From: Ardenticatenaceae bacterium
GTDB lineage: Bacteria > Chloroflexota > Anaerolineae > Promineifilales > Promineifilaceae
Direction of reading: 5' to 3'
Assembly (NCBI GenBank): GCA_020634245.1
Contig: JACKCC010000010.1
Span: 326,908-390,907, forward strand
DNA: 64,000 bases
In this document: one piece after another, positions 59,896 to 64,000 of the stretch
Position numbering within the stretch: position 1 is the stretch's first letter
Layout of the letters: every line of letters starts with the position of its first letter
Notes under the pieces: model-generated
Database searches by the model: none
What the model was told of the DNA's origin: nothing
What the model saw: the letters and a program-made list of their open reading frames with translations, nothing else
Position numbers and translations under genes: made by a program

Positions 59896-60552
59896 TTAGT
59901 TTTCCACGACGCCGCTGGCCTGGGCCAGGAAGTTGATAACCGCATTGGTTAACATGGTTTCCTGCATATCGCCAGGTCCACCAGTGGCAAGAGTTGTGTT
60001 CGTCGTGTCTGTATCGGAAACGGCCGTACCCGTCATCCCTGCCATATCGCCCGGCATCCCGCCGGGCACACCGCCGCCAAAATCACTGCCGGCTGGCGGG
60101 CCGCCACCGGGATTGAGCGTTAGATTGCTGCTTTCACTTTGACCGGAAGAGACATCGCCCATATTGCTCAAGGAACTGTTTTGCATGAGCGCGGCAATAT
60201 CGTCACTGGTCAGAACCATAGCGGCAATCGCTTGAATTTGATTGGCCGTCATGCTGTCCTCAATCTGGTTGACGACGGCGTTGAGTTCGATTTCGGCAGT
60301 GGTGTCGCTGGCGCTGAGGCTTTGCAAGGCGCGCCATAAAGGCAGCAGTTCGGCGGCCTGGGCTTCGTCCACGGCCAGCCCGTCGCCGGTAAGCTGGATT
60401 GTGCCCAATGCTAATTGACTTTGCACGGAGAGAGCGTTTTCGTAGTTGTCGTTTAAGCCGGAAGTGGTGGTGGAAACGGCCGTTGTGCTCCCGCCGCAGG
60501 CCGCCAGCATCAACCCAAAAACTAAAATTATCAATCCCAATCGTTTGTTCAT
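59896..60552 (-). CDS. Lipoprotein with Gly/Pro-rich segment
   Basis: 218 residues from the ATG at 60550-60552 (GGAGAAAACAG before it). Signal sequence LGLIILVFGLMLAAC gives a lipobox with Cys at about residue 19. The centre (about 40-140) is helical with Q-L-A-L-G-T-I-Q-L and EAAELL-like motifs and a repeated MTANQIQAIAAMVLTSDDI phrase. Residues about 150-185 are Gly/Pro/Met-rich (GGGPPAGSDFGGGVPGG). The architecture recalls Chloroflexota exported proteins in which a short helical domain is followed by a flexible tail. Function unknown. Confidence 0.65.
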   Translation of the reverse strand: MNKRLGLIILVFGLMLAACGGSTTAVSTTTSGLNDNYENALSVQSQLALGTIQLTGDGLAVDEAQAAELLPLWRALQSLSASDTTAEIELNAVVNQIEDSMTANQIQAIAAMVLTSDDIAALMQNSSLSNMGDVSSGQSESSNLTLNPGGGPPAGSDFGGGVPGGMPGDMAGMTGTAVSDTDTTNTTLATGGPGDMQETMLTNAVINFLAQASGVVEN

Positions 60553-60679
60553 CTGTTTTCTCCACAAAAATCATCGTGCCAGACGCAGTATCTGCTAACA
60601 ATGACCAGTGTAAAAAAACAGTGTGTAGAATTGATTGGGGAGTGATTGAGAAATTGTTAAGATGGGCTGGGGAGATCGG

Positions 60680-60735
60680 AGATTAGAGACTGGAGATTAG
60701 AATTTACGTTATATCTGGTCTCCAGTCTCTAATCT
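60680..60735. repeat. Hairpin of GGAGATTAGAGACT words
   Basis: AGATTAGAGACTGGAGA (60680-60696) pairs over 17 bp without mismatch with TCTCCAGTCTCTAATCT (60719-60735). Located between the VKOR gene stop and the lipoprotein start. Same family as 11923 and 58396. Confidence 0.75.
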
Positions 60736-60739
60736 TTTA

Positions 60740-61843
60740 TTACACCGCTCGCACAACTTCCCTTTTCTCGACCAGGCCGTTGACGAGCAGCAGCAGCAGG
60801 GCCGTAACGACGGCCGAGGTCAGGCACCAGGCGCAAACGGCGCGGATGACGAACAATTCCAGCGCCGTCAGGTAGATGGAGAAAATCGTGCCCACAAAGG
60901 CCAGTGCCATCATTCCCAGCCAGACCATCTGGCGCTGTTCCGTCTGCACCCGGCCTTGCACGAACCAGAGCAGGCCAACGGCCAGATAGTTGACGAGGCC
61001 CAGGATGGCTACCGGAATGCCCAAAATCGTAGCGTATGGGCTGGTTTGCACGGTGTTGCAGTCACCAACCGGACCGCAGACGGCCAGGGTTTCGGTTGTT
61101 TCGATGTAGGCCAGGTAACCGGCAACGCCCAGCCCGATGATCACCAGCAGAACAAAATTGATCGTTTGGTTGGTTGACGGCGTTTTGAGGGTGATGTTGC
61201 GGGCGGTCATGGCCTGGAAGCCGGTGAAGATCACGGCCGTTACCATCAAAGCCATCACCAACCAGGCCAGCCAGGCCCCGTCGACAGGGTGACTGCTGTT
61301 GGCCATATCGCTGTTAACACCGGTCTGGATGCCGGAAACGGCCGTTTCTTCATCCGTCGCCATTTCAGCAGCGGGAGCCGTTTCTGTTATGGGCTGCGGC
61401 GCAGCCGAAGGCGGCAAGTCCGGCACCATTTCCTGCAAGCCAGGAATTTCTGGCCAGCCAATCCCGCCCGCTGCCAGTCCGGCTTGGACGATGCCAGGGA
61501 ATTTTTCAGGAATCTCCAGACTGCCATTCAGCACCGTATCGGCGACAATGAGCGTTGGCACGCCGGTCTCTTCCGGTACCCAGCCAAAATAGGTCAGGCT
61601 CTCGACAAAAAGCATCGATCCGGCCGGTTGCGTAACGTCCACGCCTAAGATTTGCAGTTGGTCGCCGTACTGCTCCTGCATCGGAACCAGCAGATCATTG
61701 ATAACGGCGTGGCAGTGAGGGCAGGTAGGCGAGTAAAACAAAATCGCCTGGACAGCCGGAACGGTTGTCTGGGCTGCCGCCCAATTGACCGGAAAAAAGA
61801 AAAACAGCAGTAGACCAACAAAAAAGTAAAAACGTTTCTTCAT
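60740..61843 (-). CDS. Thioredoxin-like domain fused to vitamin K epoxide reductase domain
   Basis: 367 residues. The signal/anchor is at the N-terminus (YFFVGLLLFFFFPVNWAAA). A thioredoxin-like domain with active site YSPTCPHCHAVI follows at about 37-150, then an acidic linker. The VKOR membrane domain (about 190-355) has four to five helices, the loop CGPVGDCNTV and the CxxC-type AVCAWCLTS. Membrane disulfide-generating system: the VKOR part oxidises the thioredoxin part, which oxidises exported proteins, replacing DsbB/DsbA. In most bacterial fusions the thioredoxin follows VKOR; here it precedes it. Start overlaps the radical SAM gene's stop by 4 nt. Confidence 0.88.
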   Translation of the reverse strand: MKKRFYFFVGLLLFFFFPVNWAAAQTTVPAVQAILFYSPTCPHCHAVINDLLVPMQEQYGDQLQILGVDVTQPAGSMLFVESLTYFGWVPEETGVPTLIVADTVLNGSLEIPEKFPGIVQAGLAAGGIGWPEIPGLQEMVPDLPPSAAPQPITETAPAAEMATDEETAVSGIQTGVNSDMANSSHPVDGAWLAWLVMALMVTAVIFTGFQAMTARNITLKTPSTNQTINFVLLVIIGLGVAGYLAYIETTETLAVCGPVGDCNTVQTSPYATILGIPVAILGLVNYLAVGLLWFVQGRVQTEQRQMVWLGMMALAFVGTIFSIYLTALELFVIRAVCAWCLTSAVVTALLLLLVNGLVEKREVVRAV

Positions 61844-62853
61844 TCCACATTCCTTTTCGTTGATGAGGATCGCCGCGCTTTAGGCGACGTTTTTTGGCTT
61901 TGCGCATCTGCGGGATAATGGGCTGGTGCCGCGCTCCAGAATTGGGTGCCTAATCGTTCCACTATTTGCGCCTGGCCGCTGGCAGTCAATTCGGCCAGGG
62001 CCTGGGCCACGGCCTCCGCTTCCCAATCGGCCAGCGTCTCTTCGATTTGCTGGCGGCTCATGGGATGGCGGGTGATGATATTGATGATGGCTTCGGGGAT
62101 GGATTGGCCGCCGCTCAAATCAAACCGGCCTGAGGCCGGGGAGACAACGCGAGCGATTTTGCCGAGAACGGCCGTTGCCCGCATCAACCCCTCATTATCT
62201 GGCGGCAGCACCCAGGTCTCGGTTGGCGGCCGTGTCGGTTGATTGATGTGAACTTCATCGGGTTGGATTCGTTCCAATAAGCCGGCTACTTCGCGTAGTG
62301 AATCAAGTGTGTCATTCAGGCCACGCACCAGCATGATTTCCAACCACAATTTTCCTGAATACTGATGCCGGAAAGCGACAAGCCCTTCAATCAGGCGCTC
62401 AAAAGTTACCTCTGGATGGGGTCGATTCAGGCGGCGGTACAAATCGGCCGACCCGGCATCGAGGGAAGGCAGAACGGCATCGGCCGCAGCCAGTTCGTCA
62501 CGTACTTTTGGCAAATACAGCAGTGCCCCGTTTGTAATCACGGCCACTGGCAAGTCAGAGAGGACTTTTACCTGGCGAATCAGTTGGCCCAGACCACTAT
62601 GCAGGGTTGGCTCACCGGAGCCGACAAAAGTGATCCAGTCGATTTCGCCCGGTTGATGGGTGTCCAGCGCCGCTTTAACCTGCGCCAGGATGACATCGCC
62701 GGGAATGTATTCGCGCCGTTCGTTGGTCAGCGGCACGGTACGACCCAACTGGCAGTAGACACAATTCCAGTTGCAGGTTTTTAGTGGGATGGTATCGATT
62801 CCCAACGATTGTCCTAGCCGCCGCGAGGGCACCGGACCAAAAACGTAGTTCAT
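61840..62853 (-). CDS. Radical SAM protein, COG0731-like
   Basis: 337 residues from the ATG at 62851-62853, chosen for GCAGGAG 8 nt upstream and the family opening VFGPVPSRRLGQSLGIDTIP. Cluster motif CNWNCVYCQLG (C-x3-C-x2-C), then the GSGEPT motif in ITFVGSGEPTLHSG and VAVITNGALL. The C-terminal part (about 250-310) resembles a winged helix (SRQQIEETLADWEAEAVAQA), followed by a basic tail (SPKARRSSSTKR). COG0731 members include wobble-base and uncharacterised Fe-S oxidoreductases; the substrate is unknown. It is coupled to the Trx-VKOR gene by a 4-nt overlap. Confidence 0.82.
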   Translation of the reverse strand: MNYVFGPVPSRRLGQSLGIDTIPLKTCNWNCVYCQLGRTVPLTNERREYIPGDVILAQVKAALDTHQPGEIDWITFVGSGEPTLHSGLGQLIRQVKVLSDLPVAVITNGALLYLPKVRDELAAADAVLPSLDAGSADLYRRLNRPHPEVTFERLIEGLVAFRHQYSGKLWLEIMLVRGLNDTLDSLREVAGLLERIQPDEVHINQPTRPPTETWVLPPDNEGLMRATAVLGKIARVVSPASGRFDLSGGQSIPEAIINIITRHPMSRQQIEETLADWEAEAVAQALAELTASGQAQIVERLGTQFWSAAPAHYPADAQSQKTSPKARRSSSTKRNVE

Positions 62854-62941
62854 TACAAGGCTCCTGCCACCAATTGATGTCACCGTGATTCTGGCGTGAA
62901 GTAATAAAAGGCACTTGGGCAGGCGACAAAAGTCATTATAG

Positions 62942-62978
62942 AAAAAGAGACGCAAAACGGATATCCATTTTGCGCCTC
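62942..62978 (-). terminator. Intrinsic terminator of the dihydroorotate-dehydrogenase-like gene
   Basis: On the leftward strand GAGGCGCAAAATGG and CCGTTTTGCGTCTC form a stem of about 14 bp with two mismatches, loop ATAT, followed by five T residues. It begins 23 nt after the stop codon. The cleanest intrinsic terminator in the window. Confidence 0.75.
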
Positions 62979-63000
62979 GTACAAACTATCAAAATTTGAT

Positions 63001-64000
63001 CTAGAGTCGTTCTGGTTTGTAAGAACTCAGAACACGCATGTAGTTGGCTCGTTCAAAGGCGGCCGGTTCGGCGCAGTTGATCTGGCTCAGGCTGCCTTGC
63101 ATTTGGGCGACCGAATCGTACTCATGCTCGATGAGCCAGGTTTCCAGGCCAATGAGCAGTTCGCTGATGCGGTTGACGCCGTGTTGCAGCAGTTCTGAGG
63201 TCATCATGGTGATGGATGCACCAGCCATCAGCCCTTTGACGATGTCTTCGATGGTGTGAATGCCGGTGGTGAGGGCCAGGTCGGAACGGACACGGCCGTA
63301 CAAAATGGCAATCCAGCGCAGCGGCACACGCAGTTCATTGGAGTTGCTCAACACCAGATGGGGCACAATCTCCAGCGTCTCCGGGTCCAGGTCTGGCTGG
63401 TAGAAGCGGTTGAACAGAACCAGGCCATCGGCCCCGGCGTCGCCCAGCTTTTTGCCCATGTTGGCCATTGAGCTGAAGTAAGGGCTTAGTTTCATAGCGA
63501 CGGGGATGGAAACGGCCGTTTTCACATCCTTCAACACATTCAGATAAATCTGCTCCACTTCCTCGCCGCTCAAAGCCATATCAGTCGGCAGATAGTAAAC
63601 ATTCAATTCCAGGGCGTCCGCTCCGGCCTTTTCTAACTCACTGGCATACTTGATCCAGCCGCCAGTCGAAACCCCGTTCAAACTGGCAATCACCGGAATA
63701 TTCAGCGACCGTTTAGCCCAGCTAACGTGTTCCAGATAAGCTTCCGGCCCAGTTTGATAAGCTGGCGCTTCCGGGAAATAGCTCAACGCTTCGGCATACG
63801 TGTCGGTGCCCTGCGTCAAATAGCCGTCCAACATCTGACTTTCCCGCAAAATCTGCTCTTCAAACAGAGAGTGCAAAACAATCGCCGCTGCCCCCGCATC
63901 TTCCATGCGGCGAATATCATCCCGACTCCGCATCAGCGGCGAAGAGGATGGCACAAGCGGGTTCTTCAATCGCAAACCCATGTAAGTCGTTGTTAAATCC
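63001..64000 (-). CDS. Dihydroorotate-dehydrogenase-like flavoprotein, 5' end outside the window
   Basis: 333 codons visible. Although an ATG exists at 63979-63981, the frame stays open to the edge and reads DLTTTYMGLRLKNPLVPSSS. The family opens M-D-L-S/T-T-x-Y-M/L-G-L, so the true start is almost certainly just beyond 64000. Motifs: IPVIASLNGVSTGGW, ALELNVYY, IPVAMKLSPYFSSMA, GADGLVLFNRFYQPD and LTTGIHTIEDIVKGLMAGA, as in the DHOD-like family of FMN enzymes. It may not be the pyrimidine enzyme: family members without PyrK often have other or unknown oxidoreductase roles. Confidence 0.85.
   Translation of the reverse strand, partial: DLTTTYMGLRLKNPLVPSSSPLMRSRDDIRRMEDAGAAAIVLHSLFEEQILRESQMLDGYLTQGTDTYAEALSYFPEAPAYQTGPEAYLEHVSWAKRSLNIPVIASLNGVSTGGWIKYASELEKAGADALELNVYYLPTDMALSGEEVEQIYLNVLKDVKTAVSIPVAMKLSPYFSSMANMGKKLGDAGADGLVLFNRFYQPDLDPETLEIVPHLVLSNSNELRVPLRWIAILYGRVRSDLALTTGIHTIEDIVKGLMAGASITMMTSELLQHGVNRISELLIGLETWLIEHEYDSVAQMQGSLSQINCAEPAAFERANYMRVLSSYKPERL

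Noticed and set aside
63979..63981. ATG at 63979-63981 as the start of the last gene
   Set aside because: The frame upstream reads DLTTTY, the conserved family N-terminus, to the window edge.

Overview
The window reads as a single chromosomal contig of moderate GC from an anaerobic or facultative bacterium, most likely Chloroflexota (Anaerolineae-like). The reasons are a bacterial-type acetyl-CoA synthase/CO dehydrogenase cluster, a transaldolase-phosphoglucose isomerase fusion, a giant exported beta-propeller protein ending in LPVILK, several lipoproteins, and many dispersed intergenic hairpins. The phylum call comes from protein style and recall, not from a marker tree. No rRNA, tRNA or CRISPR array was recognised.

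Layout. 1-14400: 5' part of phosphoglucomutase (leftward), a LysM-like lipoprotein, a ParB-like/repeat protein, a 1555-aa BNR-repeat exported protein, two 104-bp tandem repeats, a zinc metallopeptidase-like protein, a HAD phosphatase coupled to a MazG-like protein, a lipoprotein, a membrane-anchored SF2 helicase and a lone receiver domain. 14480-25280: a two-module non-ribosomal peptide synthetase with a terminal thioesterase, diverging across a 670-bp AT-rich region from a Tal-Pgi fusion whose transaldolase half has lost its catalytic residues. 25380-36150, mostly leftward: a two-component system, an HtrA protease, a repeat-rich exported protein, MATE efflux, an APH-like kinase, a flavoprotein, a nucleotidyltransferase, ribulose-phosphate epimerase and an unknown protein.

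36430-59250, rightward: the carbonyl branch of the Wood-Ljungdahl pathway. An HMA-like protein is coupled to cooS, followed by acsB, a CBS protein, acsD, acsC, a CoA-binding protein, a small membrane protein, acsV, a radical SAM protein and acsE. Then come malic enzyme, a thioredoxin-reductase-like flavoprotein without CxxC, a ferritin-like protein, a DUF3786-like protein and cysS. A SAP/nuclease-like gene is cut by an IS630 element. A truncated cooC, a two-gene cassette with a C39-like peptidase, intact cooC and an acsF-like ATPase end the block. Together CooS makes CO, AcsE moves a methyl group to the AcsC/AcsD corrinoid protein, AcsV reactivates that protein, AcsB builds acetyl-CoA, and CooC/AcsF insert nickel. 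The methyl branch genes are not in the window. 59339-64000, leftward: a membrane protein, a lipoprotein, a thioredoxin-VKOR fusion, a radical SAM protein and a dihydroorotate-dehydrogenase-like gene cut by the right edge.

Two genome-wide signals stand out. The palindrome ACGGCCGT occurs roughly ninety times by eye, where one or two are expected, like the HIP1 octamer of cyanobacteria. Nearly every gene junction also carries an imperfect hairpin made of short repeated words, different from junction to junction. Some of these hairpins lie in frame inside genes or supply stop codons.
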